Assembly: GCA_947493885.1 (NCBI GenBank)
Contig: CANLTE010000001.1
Coordinates: forward strand, 62,001 to 126,000
DNA: 64,000 nt
Direction: 5' to 3'
From: an uncultured Maribacter sp.
Lineage (GTDB): Bacteria > Bacteroidota > Bacteroidia > Flavobacteriales > Flavobacteriaceae
The stretch's first letter is position 1, and each line of letters opens with the position of its first letter. The position numbers and the translations under genes were made by a program. This document shows positions 1 to 10,200 of the stretch, one piece after another. The notes under the pieces are model-generated. The model did no database searches and was not told the DNA's origin. It was given only the letters and a program-made list of their open reading frames with translations.

Positions 1-1
1 A

Positions 2-769
2 CTGGCACTTACTTCTGTAGAAGTTGGAAAAGCATCTGCAGTAGATGTGTTACGATTACAGATTAGACAAAATGAATTACAACAGCAAAAGGAAGTACTA
101 GAAGAAGCCTATTTAGGAGAGCAGACCACTTTTAATAAATTACTTAATAGAGATAAAGCTACGATAGTAACTGCCATTGAAAAACTTTTATTGCCTAGTG
201 AAGATATCGTTTATGCAGAGAATGCCTTAACACTTAATCCGGAGTTGCTTAAATATGATAAACTCTATGAATCGATAGCGCAATCAGAATTATTGAATAA
301 GGCTGAGCGCAATCCTATGATTGGTTTTGGATTGGATTATGTACCGGTTTCGGAGCGTCCTGATTTGAACTTCAGCGATAATGGAAAGGATATTTTTATG
401 CCGATGGTTTCAGTTTCTATTCCAATTTTTAATAAAAAGTATAATTCAAGAAGTAAGCAGAATGAATTGAAACAATTAGAAATAACAGCTCAAAAAGATA
501 ATCGCATAAATGTTTTAGAGTCCGCTTTCGCGAAAGCGATATCACAACGCAATCAGGCTCGAATTAAATACAATACGCAAGAGAAAAACTTAAAGCAAGC
601 TAATGATGCGGAAGAAATTCTTATCAAAAATTATGAGACTGGAACCATCGATTTCAATGATGTGCTTGATATACAAGAACTTCAATTAAAATTTCAAATC
701 AATCAAATAAGTGCCATAACAACATACTATGCGCAAAGTGCGGTAGTCAATTATTTAATAACTCAATAA
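2..769 (+). CDS. TolC-family outer membrane efflux protein, 5' end missing
   Basis: The frame is open from the first complete codon at base 2, so the N-terminus, with signal peptide and first repeat, lies outside the window. The 255 residues present are a long helical, Gln/Glu/Lys-rich stretch followed by [11 protein letters not shown], a segment with SVSIPIFN, and another helix pair. This matches the second half of outer-membrane-factor (TolC/CusC) proteins. Its place directly ahead of a DUF3347 lipoprotein, a haem-binding protein and a Cu ATPase suggests that it is the outer membrane exit duct of a copper/silver efflux system. It is probably cotranscribed with the next gene, 10 nt away. A GTG at 47 is an internal codon and not the start. 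Confidence 0.85.
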   Translation: MALTSVEVGKASAVDVLRLQIRQNELQQQKEVLEEAYLGEQTTFNKLLNRDKATIVTAIEKLLLPSEDIVYAENALTLNPELLKYDKLYESIAQSELLNKAERNPMIGFGLDYVPVSERPDLNFSDNGKDIFMPMVSVSIPIFNKKYNSRSKQNELKQLEITAQKDNRINVLESAFAKAISQRNQARIKYNTQEKNLKQANDAEEILIKNYETGTIDFNDVLDIQELQLKFQINQISAITTYYAQSAVVNYLITQ

Positions 770-779
770 ACACAAAACA

Positions 780-1388
780 ATGAAAAATTTAAGAATATTA
801 ACAGTGACGTTAGCAATCGCATCAGTAATTTTTACTACTACCTCTTGCAAAGACAACAAGAAAGAGCAAAATAATGTTAGCGAAGACCATTCAGAAATGA
901 ACAACGATAATAGCGATGGTCATCACGACGAGGAAAAAAAGGAAATAGCTATGAGTGGCAATCAAGATGGCAATGCCGAATCAGTTTTAAAAGACTATTT
1001 CAGCCTTAAAGATGCTTTGGTTAGCGATGATAATGAAAAAGCAAAAGGACTTGGGACTACTCTGGCAAAAAGTTTTGGAAACCTTGATACTTCAAAATAC
1101 TCTGATAATCAAAAAACAGAATTAAAAGAAATCATCGAAGATGCTACGGAACACGCTGAGCATATTTCAGAAAGTGATATCAAGCATCAACGAGAACATT
1201 TTAAAATTTTAAGCAAGGATATTACAGATATGGTTGCTATTACAGGAACAGCAACTAAATTATATGAGCAGTTTTGCCCGATGTACGATGGTGGAACTGC
1301 TTGGTTGAGTACCAAAGAAGAAGTAAGAAACCCTTACTATGGTAGCCAGATGTTGAAGTGTGGTAAGGTACAACGAGAAATAAACTAA
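780..1388 (+). CDS. DUF3347 metal-handling lipoprotein
   Basis: A 202-residue lipoprotein with a signal peptide ending in a TTSC lipobox, then a low-complexity Asp/His/Glu/Asn linker (residues about 28-55) that could bind metal. The C-terminal DUF3347 domain ends in the hallmark cluster CPMYDGG, WLSTKEE, NPYYG, MLKCG. The same cluster ends the CusB-type adaptor at 5040-6815, so this is a free-standing copy of that domain. In this family the Cys, Met and His residues are thought to bind copper or silver in the periplasm; that role is inferred. The stop directly abuts the next start, which implies translational coupling. Confidence 0.8.
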   Translation: MKNLRILTVTLAIASVIFTTTSCKDNKKEQNNVSEDHSEMNNDNSDGHHDEEKKEIAMSGNQDGNAESVLKDYFSLKDALVSDDNEKAKGLGTTLAKSFGNLDTSKYSDNQKTELKEIIEDATEHAEHISESDIKHQREHFKILSKDITDMVAITGTATKLYEQFCPMYDGGTAWLSTKEEVRNPYYGSQMLKCGKVQREIN

Positions 1389-1841
1389 ATGAAGATTCTA
1401 AAAGTCATTGCAATTATTGCATTGGTCGTTCTTGTGGGTATACAATTTGTACCCACAGAACCTAATCAAAATGATGTAACACCACAAACAGATTTTATGT
1501 TGGTCAATGAAGTGCCAATTGCTATCCAGAATCAGTTTAAGGTGTCTTGTTACGATTGCCATAGTAATAACACTAACTATCCTTGGTATAATAAGGTGCA
1601 GCCAGTTGCTTGGTTTTTAGAAAATCATATTAAAGAAGGAAAAGCCGAACTTAATTTCAATGAATGGGAAAACTATTCTGATAGGAGAAAAAATAGTAAG
1701 CTACGCTCAATTATTAAACAAATTGAAAATGGAGAGATGCCTATGGATAGTTATACTCTAATCCATAGAGGTGCTAAATTGGATTCTCTAGCAAAAAATG
1801 AGATTATCAATTATATGAATAATTTGAAAATAAAAAATTAA
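1389..1841 (+). CDS. Haem-binding domain protein, c-type CxxCH motif
   Basis: A 150-residue protein with an N-terminal membrane helix (residues about 3-19) acting as anchor or signal, and a periplasmic domain containing CYDCH (Cys54, Cys57, His58), the covalent c-type haem site. The following segment (SNNTNYPWYNKVQPVAWFL) and MPMDSYTLIH match the small haem-binding domain family common in Bacteroidetes. Its start follows the previous stop with no gap. In copper operons such proteins may have a redox role toward Cu, but that is inference. The next gene begins 74 nt later, after a long inverted repeat. Confidence 0.75.
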   Translation: MKILKVIAIIALVVLVGIQFVPTEPNQNDVTPQTDFMLVNEVPIAIQNQFKVSCYDCHSNNTNYPWYNKVQPVAWFLENHIKEGKAELNFNEWENYSDRRKNSKLRSIIKQIENGEMPMDSYTLIHRGAKLDSLAKNEIINYMNNLKIKN

Positions 1842-1843
1842 GT

Positions 1844-1900
1844 CCTGATTTGGGAGGGTAAATTCTTAGATGGTTGGTTAATAGACCTTCCCGTATCAGG
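1844..1900 (+). promoter_or_regulatory. Long imperfect stem-loop in the leader of the Cu ATPase gene
   Basis: Bases 1844-1859 can pair with 1885-1900: 16 positions with one mismatch and two G-U pairs, enclosing a 25-nt loop. The 3' arm ends 15 nt before the ATG at 1916. There is no T-run after it, so it is not a simple terminator. It could be an RNA control element or a processing site. The base pairing is seen; the function is not known. Confidence 0.45.
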
Positions 1901-1915
1901 CACAATATAAATTAT

Positions 1916-4417
1916 ATGAAACATACTTATCACATACACGGAATGACCTGCAACGGCTGTCGAAATCACGTAGAGCAAACACTTTCTAAAGTGGAAGGTG
2001 TGACTAATGTTTCGGTAAATTTAGAAAAAGCTGAAGCATCTATCGAAATGGAATCTCATATTCCTATCGAGACATTTCAAAAAGCAATGCAAGATGATGG
2101 TGGTTCTTATAGCTTACATAAATTAGGAGAGCATCATAAAGCGAACGAAACCATAGAGAAAAAATCTAAAGGAAAAGGAACTGGCACTTTTTATTGCCCG
2201 ATGCATTGCGAAGGTGATAAAACCTATGATAAATCTGGCGATTGTCCTGTATGCGGAATGGATTTAGTAGAAGAACAAAATTTATCTATAAGTACATCAG
2301 AACAATGGACGTGTCCAATGCATCCCGAAATTGTTAAGGACGAATCTGGAGCTTGCCCCATTTGCGGAATGGATTTAGTACCTATGCAACCAGACCTTTC
2401 CGCAGAAGAGAAGACCTATAAAAAGTTACTCAAGAAATTCTGGATAGCAGTAGCTTTTACGTTACCTATTTTCATAATCGCAATGAGTGAGATGATTCCC
2501 AACAATCCATTATACGATGTAATGGAACAAAAATCGTGGAACTGGATTCAATTTGCACTTTCAATCCCAGTCGTATTCTATGCTACTTGGATGTTCTTTG
2601 AACGTGCCTATAAAAGTATAAAAACTTGGAATCTCAATATGTTCACACTCATCGGTATTGGAGCGGGTGTAGCTTGGTTATTTGGCGTATTTGGGATGTT
2701 ATTCCCAGACTTCTTTCCTGAGCAATTTAAAACCGAATCTGGCGCTGTTCACGTCTATTTTGAAGCTGCAACCGTAATACTTACCCTTGTATTAATGGGT
2801 CAAGTTCTAGAAGCTAGAGCGCATAGTAAAACCAATTCGGCTGTAAAAGAATTGTTGAAACTTGCACCAAATAAAGCGGTGCGAGTGGTTGATGGAAATG
2901 AAGAAGAAGTTTCCATAGACCAAATTCAAAAAGGAGATATCCTTCGAGTTAAACCGGGTGATAAAATCCCTGTAGATGGTGCAATTACAGAAGGTCATAC
3001 CACTGTAGATGAATCAATGATTTCAGGAGAACCCATTCCTGTAAATAAAGTCGAGAATGATAAAGTAAGTAGCGGAACTATTAATGGCAATCAATCCTTT
3101 TTAATGAAAGCCGAAAAAGTAGGTAGCGACACTTTGCTTTCTCAAATTATACATATGGTAAACGATGCTAGTCGTAGTCGTGCACCTATTCAAAAACTAG
3201 CAGATACCGTTTCCGGATATTTTGTACCTGTAGTCGTGATTATAGCCTTAATAACATTTGCAGTTTGGGCTATTTGGGGTCCAGAACCAGCGTATGTATA
3301 TGCCCTTGTAAATGCTATTGCTGTATTGATTATAGCTTGTCCTTGTGCTTTAGGTCTAGCTACACCAATGTCTGTAATGGTTGGTGTTGGTAAAGGTGCT
3401 CAAAATGGTGTTTTGATTAAGAATGCAGAAGCCTTAGAGAAAATGGACAAAGTGGATACTTTGATTGTCGATAAGACAGGAACTATTACTGAAGGAAAAC
3501 CAACAGTTGAAAAAATGGGTTCGTTTAAAGATTCATTTTCTGAAATTGAAATAACCCAACTTATAGCTTCCTTAAATAGTTCTAGTGAACATCCACTTGC
3601 CGAAGCTACCGTGAAATATGGTAGGGAACGGAATATCGAAATATCAAAAACTGATAATTTTAGTGCCATAACAGGAAAAGGTGTAGAGGGAACGGTTGAA
3701 GGTAAAAAACTTGATTTAGGAAATGCAAAGATGATGTCATATGCAAATGCAACGATTTCATCAGAAATGGAAGCCGAAGCACAATCATTTCAGAAACAAG
3801 GAAAAACGGTTTCCTATTTAGCTGTAGATGGTGAAGTCGCTGGATATGTTGTTATAGGTGATAAAATTAAGGCTACAAGTGCCAAAGCAATCAAGGAACT
3901 TCAGGACAAAGGTATTTCAGTAATAATGCTTACTGGAGATAATCACGATACAGCGCAAGCGGTAGCAAGTGAACTCAATCTTGCAAACTTTAAGGCAGGA
4001 ATGCTACCTGAAAACAAGCTTGAAGAAGTTGAAAAATTACAAGAACAAGGTCACATCGTTGCAATGGCAGGCGATGGTATTAACGATGCACCTGCATTGG
4101 CAAAAAGTGATGTGGGTATTGCAATGGGTACAGGAACAGATGTCGCTATTGAAAGCGCTATGATTACACTTGTAAAAGGAGATTTACACGGTATTGTAAA
4201 AGCTAGAAATCTAAGCGATAAAGTAATGCGAAATATAAAGCAAAATCTGTTTTTTGCTTTAATATATAACACTCTTGGTATACCCATAGCAGCAGGGGTT
4301 TTATTTCCGTTTTTCGGAATTTTGCTATCGCCTATGATTGCAGCATTGGCAATGAGTTTTAGCTCAGTTTCAGTAATTGTAAATGCACTCAGATTAAAAT
4401 CAAAATCAATTAACTAA
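1916..4417 (+). CDS. copA: Cu(I)/Ag(I)-translocating P1B-type ATPase
   Basis: An 833-residue inner membrane ATPase that exports monovalent copper or silver. Domain order: HMA domain with GMTCNGC (Cys12, Cys15); two heavy-metal-binding zinc-ribbon-like motifs CPMH...CPVCGMD and CPMH...CPICGMD (about 91-118 and 131-157); transmembrane core with the CPC motif (475-477); phosphorylation site DKTGT (Asp519); the ATP-binding HP motif (SEHPLA); GDGINDAP; and a last helix carrying MSFSS, typical of the Cu subgroup. The ATG at 1916 is chosen over a TTG at 1874 because the HMA domain starts there and the 14 extra residues lie inside the inverted repeat. The next gene is 14 nt downstream. Confidence 0.93.
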   Translation: MKHTYHIHGMTCNGCRNHVEQTLSKVEGVTNVSVNLEKAEASIEMESHIPIETFQKAMQDDGGSYSLHKLGEHHKANETIEKKSKGKGTGTFYCPMHCEGDKTYDKSGDCPVCGMDLVEEQNLSISTSEQWTCPMHPEIVKDESGACPICGMDLVPMQPDLSAEEKTYKKLLKKFWIAVAFTLPIFIIAMSEMIPNNPLYDVMEQKSWNWIQFALSIPVVFYATWMFFERAYKSIKTWNLNMFTLIGIGAGVAWLFGVFGMLFPDFFPEQFKTESGAVHVYFEAATVILTLVLMGQVLEARAHSKTNSAVKELLKLAPNKAVRVVDGNEEEVSIDQIQKGDILRVKPGDKIPVDGAITEGHTTVDESMISGEPIPVNKVENDKVSSGTINGNQSFLMKAEKVGSDTLLSQIIHMVNDASRSRAPIQKLADTVSGYFVPVVVIIALITFAVWAIWGPEPAYVYALVNAIAVLIIACPCALGLATPMSVMVGVGKGAQNGVLIKNAEALEKMDKVDTLIVDKTGTITEGKPTVEKMGSFKDSFSEIEITQLIASLNSSSEHPLAEATVKYGRERNIEISKTDNFSAITGKGVEGTVEGKKLDLGNAKMMSYANATISSEMEAEAQSFQKQGKTVSYLAVDGEVAGYVVIGDKIKATSAKAIKELQDKGISVIMLTGDNHDTAQAVASELNLANFKAGMLPENKLEEVEKLQEQGHIVAMAGDGINDAPALAKSDVGIAMGTGTDVAIESAMITLVKGDLHGIVKARNLSDKVMRNIKQNLFFALIYNTLGIPIAAGVLFPFFGILLSPMIAALAMSFSSVSVIVNALRLKSKSIN

Positions 4418-4431
4418 TCAATACTTATATA

Positions 4432-5019
4432 ATGAAAAATACTATCATCCTTTTGTGTCTAATCATCTTAGTCTCTTGTAAAGAAACTTCAAAAGAAGTA
4501 CAAGAGCCAAAGAATAAAGAAGAAACGAAGCAAAAAACAACAAGTGCTGAGCCAACTAAGAAAAAACCATTAAGTCCGCATACAAGTGCAATGGCAATGG
4601 TAGGTGATGCGCACATACATTTTGATTATTCATCGCCTGGAGTTCGTAAACGAATAATTTTTGGAGGTTTACTTCCTTATGATGCTGTTTGGCAAGCAGG
4701 CGCGCATATGGCAACTTGGATGGAAACGAATAAAGATTTGAATATTGATGGAAAAAAATTGAAAGCAGGAAAATATGGATTCTTTGTAATCCCTAATCAA
4801 GAAGAATGGACAGTTATTTTTAACACGAATTGGGACCAGCACGGCAAAGATGAATATGACGAGAAAGATGATGTATTACGATTCAAAGTAGTACCTGAAA
4901 TTTCAGAAAATATTCAGGAACATTTAGAGTATAAAGTAATAAAAAATAGCAATGCATCTGGTACAATTAGTTTGAGTTGGGAAAAGGTCATTGTTGAATT
5001 CCCTTTTACAGTAGAATAG
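4432..5019 (+). CDS. DUF2911 lipoprotein
   Basis: A 195-residue lipoprotein with the lipobox ILVSC, a charged Lys/Glu/Thr linker to about residue 45, then a DUF2911 domain. Visible signatures are PHTSAMAMVGDAHIHFDYSSPGVR, IFGGLLPYDAVWQAGAH and the KLKAGKYGFFVIP strand. The family is widespread in Bacteroidetes and its biochemical role is unknown. The His and Met residues near HTSAMAM and HIHFDY could bind metal, and the position between a Cu ATPase and a CusB-type adaptor supports a periplasmic metal role, but no reaction can be assigned. Confidence 0.8.
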   Translation: MKNTIILLCLIILVSCKETSKEVQEPKNKEETKQKTTSAEPTKKKPLSPHTSAMAMVGDAHIHFDYSSPGVRKRIIFGGLLPYDAVWQAGAHMATWMETNKDLNIDGKKLKAGKYGFFVIPNQEEWTVIFNTNWDQHGKDEYDEKDDVLRFKVVPEISENIQEHLEYKVIKNSNASGTISLSWEKVIVEFPFTVE

Positions 5020-5039
5020 AATATTTAATTATTAGAATT

Positions 5040-6815
5040 ATGAAAAAAAACATCTTATATCTAGGTATAGCAGTAATCATAGGATTACTTGGTGGTTATT
5101 TGTTATTCGGAAATAACTCGGATAGCGCTAAACAAGTATCAGATAATCACGACCATTCTGAAGCATCTATTAATCAAATGTGGACGTGCTCAATGCACCC
5201 ACAGATTATGCAGCCAGAAGCAGGCGACTGTCCAATTTGTGGAATGGATTTAATTCCTGCGGAAACTAGTGCGGAAGGTCTAGGCGCAAATGAAATTAAA
5301 ATGACAGAAAATGCTATGGCATTGGCTAATATTCAGACTAGTATTGTGGGGGACGTTACAGCTTCTGATGAAGATGGAATGATTTCACTCTCAGGAAAAA
5401 TCGCTGCAAACGAAGAAAACAACGCTGTTCAAGCAAGTTATTTTGATGGTCGCTTGGAGCGATTGAACGTAAGCTATGAAGGTCAAAAAGTAAATCGAGG
5501 GCAATTGTTAGCTACTATTTATGCGCCTAATCTTGTAGCTGCTCAACAGGAATTAATTACAGCAGCTTCTTTAAAAGAATCGCAACCAGCTTTGTATAAA
5601 GCAGTTCGCAATAAGCTAAAACTATGGAAGCTTTCAGAAAAACAAATCAGTAGTATTGAAGATTCAGGAAAGGTTCGTGAAAACTTTCCAATATACGCAA
5701 CCGTTTCAGGAACGGTAGCTATGGTAATGGCAGCGGAAGGCGACTATTTAAAACAAGGTCAACCCATTTTAAAAGTGAGCAACCTTAACTCGGTTTGGGC
5801 AGAATTTGATGCTTATGAAAATCAAATTTCGAAGTTTAAAAAAGGACAGAAAATCAAGGTTACCACAAATGCATACCCTAATAAGGAATTTGATGCTGTC
5901 ATTTCATTTATAGACCCTGTTCTTAATAATAGCACCAGAACTGTAACGGTTCGTACAACTTTGAAAAACAAAGAAAATTTGTTCAAGCCAGGAATGTTTG
6001 TCACAGGTAAAATAAAGGGTGCTATGCATACTATGGAAAAATCATTGAGTATTCCTGCAAGTGCTGTTTTGTGGACGGGGGAACGCTCTTTAGTATATGT
6101 TAAGACAAATCCAAACGACCCTATTTTTGAAATGCGAGAGGTAACGATTGGCACACGTAATGGAGATAATTTTACCATTACTTCAGGCCTACACAATGGA
6201 GATGAAATTGTTACTAACGGTACATTTACGGTAGATGCAGCAGCTCAGTTACAAGGTAAAAAATCTATGATGAATAAGTCTGGTGGTAAAACAATGACGG
6301 GTCACGAAGGACATTTAGGAATGCAAGAAGCTATTACAGAAAACAAACCCAATACAGTTCCAATGATGGAAATGAAACTACCCCAAGCGTTTCAATCTGC
6401 ATTTCAACTAGCACTACAACCATATCTAAAAATGAAAGATGCCTTTGTAGCAAGTGATGCGAGTCAAGTTTCAGCTTTCGCTAAAACTACTTCAGATAAG
6501 CTAAAAGCCGTTGGATTAAGTGATTTAGGTAAAATGGAAAAGTCTCATTTTTCAAAAAGTATTGAAATGTTAGATGCAATTTCTACAAATGCAGATTTAG
6601 AAAAACAAAGAGCACATTTGGTAGTTTTAAACGAAAATATGGTAGCTCTTGCGATGAATATTAAATCGCCCACAAAAACACTTTACGTTCAAAAATGCCC
6701 TATGGCCAACAGTAACAAAGGTGCTATCTGGTTAAGTACAGAAAAAGAGATTAAGAACCCTTATTATGGCGAACAGATGATGACGTGTGGAAGTACCATT
6801 GATTCATTAAAATAG
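5040..6815 (+). CDS. CusB-type RND efflux adaptor with fused HMBD and DUF3347 domains
   Basis: A 591-residue periplasmic membrane-fusion protein. The N-terminal hydrophobic anchor (5-24) is followed by a His-rich stretch (HDHSE) and a heavy-metal-binding motif CSMHPQIM...CPICGMD (about 50-73). The adaptor core (about 85-400) has the lipoyl/barrel-sandwich signatures (SGKIAANEE, VSYEGQKVNRGQLLATIYAP) and beta-barrel segments. The tail (about 440-591) is a DUF3347 domain ending CPMANSN, WLSTEKE, NPYYG, MTCG. It should link an RND pump to an outer membrane duct and pass periplasmic Cu/Ag to the pump. It has its own N- and C-terminal metal modules, unlike the adaptor at 11623-12816. Confidence 0.9.
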   Translation: MKKNILYLGIAVIIGLLGGYLLFGNNSDSAKQVSDNHDHSEASINQMWTCSMHPQIMQPEAGDCPICGMDLIPAETSAEGLGANEIKMTENAMALANIQTSIVGDVTASDEDGMISLSGKIAANEENNAVQASYFDGRLERLNVSYEGQKVNRGQLLATIYAPNLVAAQQELITAASLKESQPALYKAVRNKLKLWKLSEKQISSIEDSGKVRENFPIYATVSGTVAMVMAAEGDYLKQGQPILKVSNLNSVWAEFDAYENQISKFKKGQKIKVTTNAYPNKEFDAVISFIDPVLNNSTRTVTVRTTLKNKENLFKPGMFVTGKIKGAMHTMEKSLSIPASAVLWTGERSLVYVKTNPNDPIFEMREVTIGTRNGDNFTITSGLHNGDEIVTNGTFTVDAAAQLQGKKSMMNKSGGKTMTGHEGHLGMQEAITENKPNTVPMMEMKLPQAFQSAFQLALQPYLKMKDAFVASDASQVSAFAKTTSDKLKAVGLSDLGKMEKSHFSKSIEMLDAISTNADLEKQRAHLVVLNENMVALAMNIKSPTKTLYVQKCPMANSNKGAIWLSTEKEIKNPYYGEQMMTCGSTIDSLK

Positions 6816-6820
6816 AACTT

Positions 6821-6835
6821 TGCAACTGAGTTGCA
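6821..6835. promoter_or_regulatory. Perfect 7-1-7 palindrome, candidate Fur-family operator
   Basis: TGCAACT, a single G, then AGTTGCA: two perfect 7-bp arms around one base, the geometry of Fur-family boxes. It lies in the 44-nt gap after the CusB stop and 13 bp before a TATCTTTG sequence (6848-6855) that fits the Bacteroidetes -7 element TAnnTTTG. A Fur-family gene is in the same cluster at 12820. A related box is at 13237-13251. The assignment to that regulator is inferred. Confidence 0.5.
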
Positions 6836-6859
6836 CGAAAATCTTTTTATCTTTGTTAC

Positions 6860-7168
6860 TTGAAATATTTAACACTCATATTATCAATTTACTTTTTGGC
6901 ACTTAACTTAGTGCCTTGTAGTGATTCTGAAAATGCTAAGGAAGATTCCCAAGTAGTTTCGGTAACTGACTATGATGGTGAGCACAGCCAAGATTGTGAA
7001 TTATGTTCGCCTTTTTGTCATTGTCATTGTTGCCACGTTCACAGTATAGATTCTGGCATAAGTTCATTCGAACCATATCAACCTAAGATTTCAAAAGAGT
7101 ACTTTGACCATTTTGTTGGTCTTGAAAACGACTTTTACCATTCTCTTTTACAACCCCCACAAGTATAA
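6860..7168 (+). CDS. Small Cys/His-rich exported protein (DUF6660-like)
   Basis: A 102-residue protein with an N-terminal hydrophobic signal (LILSIYFLALNLVPC) and a striking metal-ligand patch DCELCSPFCHCHCCHVH near residues 46-62. The tail (SFEPYQPKISKEYFDHFVGLENDFYHSLLQPPQ) is the conserved C-terminus of small proteins found beside CusA genes in Bacteroidetes. The only in-frame start is a TTG at 6860, so the exact start is unsure. It may be a periplasmic metal chaperone or sponge for the downstream pump; this is inferred from composition and neighbours. Confidence 0.6.
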   Translation: MKYLTLILSIYFLALNLVPCSDSENAKEDSQVVSVTDYDGEHSQDCELCSPFCHCHCCHVHSIDSGISSFEPYQPKISKEYFDHFVGLENDFYHSLLQPPQV

Positions 7169-7178
7169 TTCAGTTTTT

Positions 7179-7198
7179 ATAGGATAATTATATCCTAT
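7179..7198. promoter_or_regulatory. Perfect 8-bp inverted repeat between the small Cys/His protein and cusA
   Basis: Arms ATAGGATA and TATCCTAT around a 4-nt spacer, 10 nt after the preceding stop. In the same 115-nt gap two more inverted repeats occur: GATGCA/TGCATC (7202-7222, 9-nt spacer) and TTCTTTTG/CAAAAGAA (7227-7248). One of these may be an operator or an RNA hairpin for cusA. There is no clear T-tract, so termination is not claimed. Confidence 0.35.
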
Positions 7199-7283
7199 TA
7201 TGATGCAAATCTAATATGCATCCATATTCTTTTGCTTTGTCAAAAGAAAAAATCCTTTTTTAAACTGAATTAACACATTTTCT

Positions 7284-10200
7284 ATGATTAATAAAATCAT
7301 TGATTTTTCAATCAATAACAAATTCATTATTGGTTTGCTAACGCTTACCATTGTAGGAGCAGGCATTTGGAGTATGACCCAAGTACCAATCGATGCTGTT
7401 CCAGATATTACCAACAATCAAGTACAAGTCATTACACAAGCGCCTAATTTAGGAACAGAAGATATTGAGCAGATTATAACTTATCCTGTAGAGATAGCAA
7501 TGAGTAATCTTCCCAATGTTCAAGAAATTCGTTCAATTTCCCGTTTTGGCTTATCGGTTGTTACTATTGTCTTTGACGATGATATGGGAACGTATCTACC
7601 CCGTCAATTAGTAGCTGAAAAACTAAATGAGGTCAAAGAACAAATTCCAAGTGGTTTTGGAGAACCTTCAATGGGTCCTATTTCATCTGGGTTAGGAGAA
7701 ATCTATCAATACACACTTAAAGTCAAACCAGAATATAAAGACAAGTATTCGGTCACAGATTTACGTACTATGCAAGATTGGATTGTACAGCGTCAAATGG
7801 CTATGGTAGAAGGTGTTGTTGAAGTAAACGCTATTGGCGGTAAAATTAAACAGTACGAAGTCGCTGTTGACCCAAATGAGTTACTGGCAATAGGATTAAC
7901 AATTACGGATATATTTGAGGCACTTGAAGTCAACAATCAAAATACGGGTGGTGCATATATCGAAAAAAACCATCAAGCCAATTTTATTCGTGGTGAAGGA
8001 TTGGTGCGAAGTTTAGAAGATATAAAGAAAATTGTAGTAAAAAACACCAACAACATTCCAATTACTATAGGAGATATTGCAACCGTACAATATGGTTCTG
8101 CAATACGTTATGGTGCTTTAACACAAGATGGTGAAGGTGAAGTTGTAGGAGGTTTGGTAATGATGCTTAAAGGCGCAAATTCAAATGATGTTATCGAGAA
8201 TGTGAAAAACCGAATGGCTCAAATAGAAAAGTCGTTGCCAGAAGGAGTGATTATTGAACCTTTATTAGACCGAAGTAAATTAATAGCAGAAACAACATCA
8301 ACGGTGGCAACAAATCTGATTGAAGGTGCTTTGATTGTCATTTTCGTACTTATTTTCCTATTAGGAAATTGGCGAGGTGGTTTAATCGTAGCATCCACTA
8401 TTCCATTATCGTTGTTGTTTGCTTTTATACTTATGAACGTCTTTGATGTTTGGGCGAATCTAATGAGTTTAGGAGCAATAGATTTCGGTATTATTGTAGA
8501 TGGTGCTGTAATTATTGTAGAAAGCACCGTTTTTCTAATTGCATCACAAGTATTAAAGAAAAGGAAATTGACATCCAAAGAACGTGATGGTGTTGCAGCA
8601 GATGCTTCAAAAAAAATGATGAATGCTGCTTTTTTTGGTCAGCTAATTATTCTAATTGTCTTCCTTCCTATTTTGGCATTAGAAGGCATTGAAGGGAAAA
8701 TGTTCAAACCAATGGCATTGACCTTTATTTTCGCAATGATTGGTGCAATGGTTCTTTGTTTGACGTATGTGCCAATGATGTCTGCCTTGATTTTAAGAGC
8801 ACCAAAGTCAGACAAAAAATCTTATGGGGATAAATTTGTGCATTGGGTAGAGCGTAAATATCAACCTCTTTTAGAAAAAGCCTTAAAAAAAGGAAAACTA
8901 ATAATTAGTGTTTCAGTTGTTTTATTCGGAATTGCAGTTTTTATGTTTACGAGAATGGGTGGCGAGTTTATCCCTCAGCTCGATGAAGGCGATATTGCAT
9001 TTCACGCCATTTTAAAACCAGGTAGTTCTCTTACCGAAACTATTGAAACAACCACAAAAATTGAACAAATTGTAAAAGAAAAATTTCCAGAAGTTGAAAA
9101 AATTGTAAGCCGTATTGGAGTTGCCGAAATACCAACAGACCCAATGCCAATGGATTTGGCAGATGTTTTTGTGATTTTGAAACCAAAAAGCGAATGGACT
9201 TCAGTAGCATCTAAAGATGAACTCATCGAAAAAATGAAAGAAGCGGTAGAAATAATTCCTGGAGTAAATTATGAATTTACACAGCCTATTGAAATGCGTT
9301 TCAATGAATTGCTCGAAGGTGTTAGAGAAGACATTGCTATAAAACTTTACGGAGAAGATATAAATGTACTGTCTCAAAAAGCAGAAGAAATATCTAAAAT
9401 TATCGCAGGAACTGAAGGTATTGGCGATATGAAAGCGGAAGCCACAACGGGTTTGCCACAAATGACTATTACCTACAACAGAAACAAATTAGCCCAATAT
9501 GGACTGCAAATAAATACGTTGAATCAGGTCGTTCAATCGGCTTTTGCAGGTAGAAGAGCAGGAACTATTTTTGAAGGTGAAAAACGATTCGATTTAGTGG
9601 TGAGATTAAATTCCAATAATCGTAAAGATATTACAGACGTTCAAAATTTGTTTATCAATTTGCCTTCAGGGGCGCAAATTCCACTTCGTGAAATTGCCGA
9701 TGTAAGTTATAAAGCTGGTCCAATGCAAATAAGCAGAGACAATACCAACAGAAGAACTTATGTAGGGATTAATGTTAGAGGACGTGATGTGAAATCGTTG
9801 GTAACCGAAATCAAATCAAAGTTAGATGCTAAACTTGAACTACCATCTGGTTATTTTATTAGGTATGGTGGTGCATTTGAAAATTTAGAACGAGCCAGTA
9901 ATAGATTGCAAACTGTAGTGCCAATAGCATTATTACTCATCTTTGTGCTTATATATTTTGCTTTAAAATCGTTACCACAAACTTTAATGATTTATATCGC
10001 AATTCCTATGGCAACCATTGGCGGTGTTGTAGCATTATGGTTACGAGATATGCCGTTTAGTATTTCAGCAGGTGTAGGTTTTATTGTTTTGTTTGGCGTT
10101 GCGGTTCTTAATGGTCTGGTAATGATAAGTGGACTGAATGAGCTGAAAGAAGAAGGCGTTACTAATCTGAAAGATAGAATTATTGAAGGCACAAAACGAA

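Noticed and set aside
1874-1915. Longer Cu ATPase from the TTG at 1874
   Set aside because: The added residues come from the stem-loop region, TTG is a rare start and the HMA domain begins at the ATG 1916.
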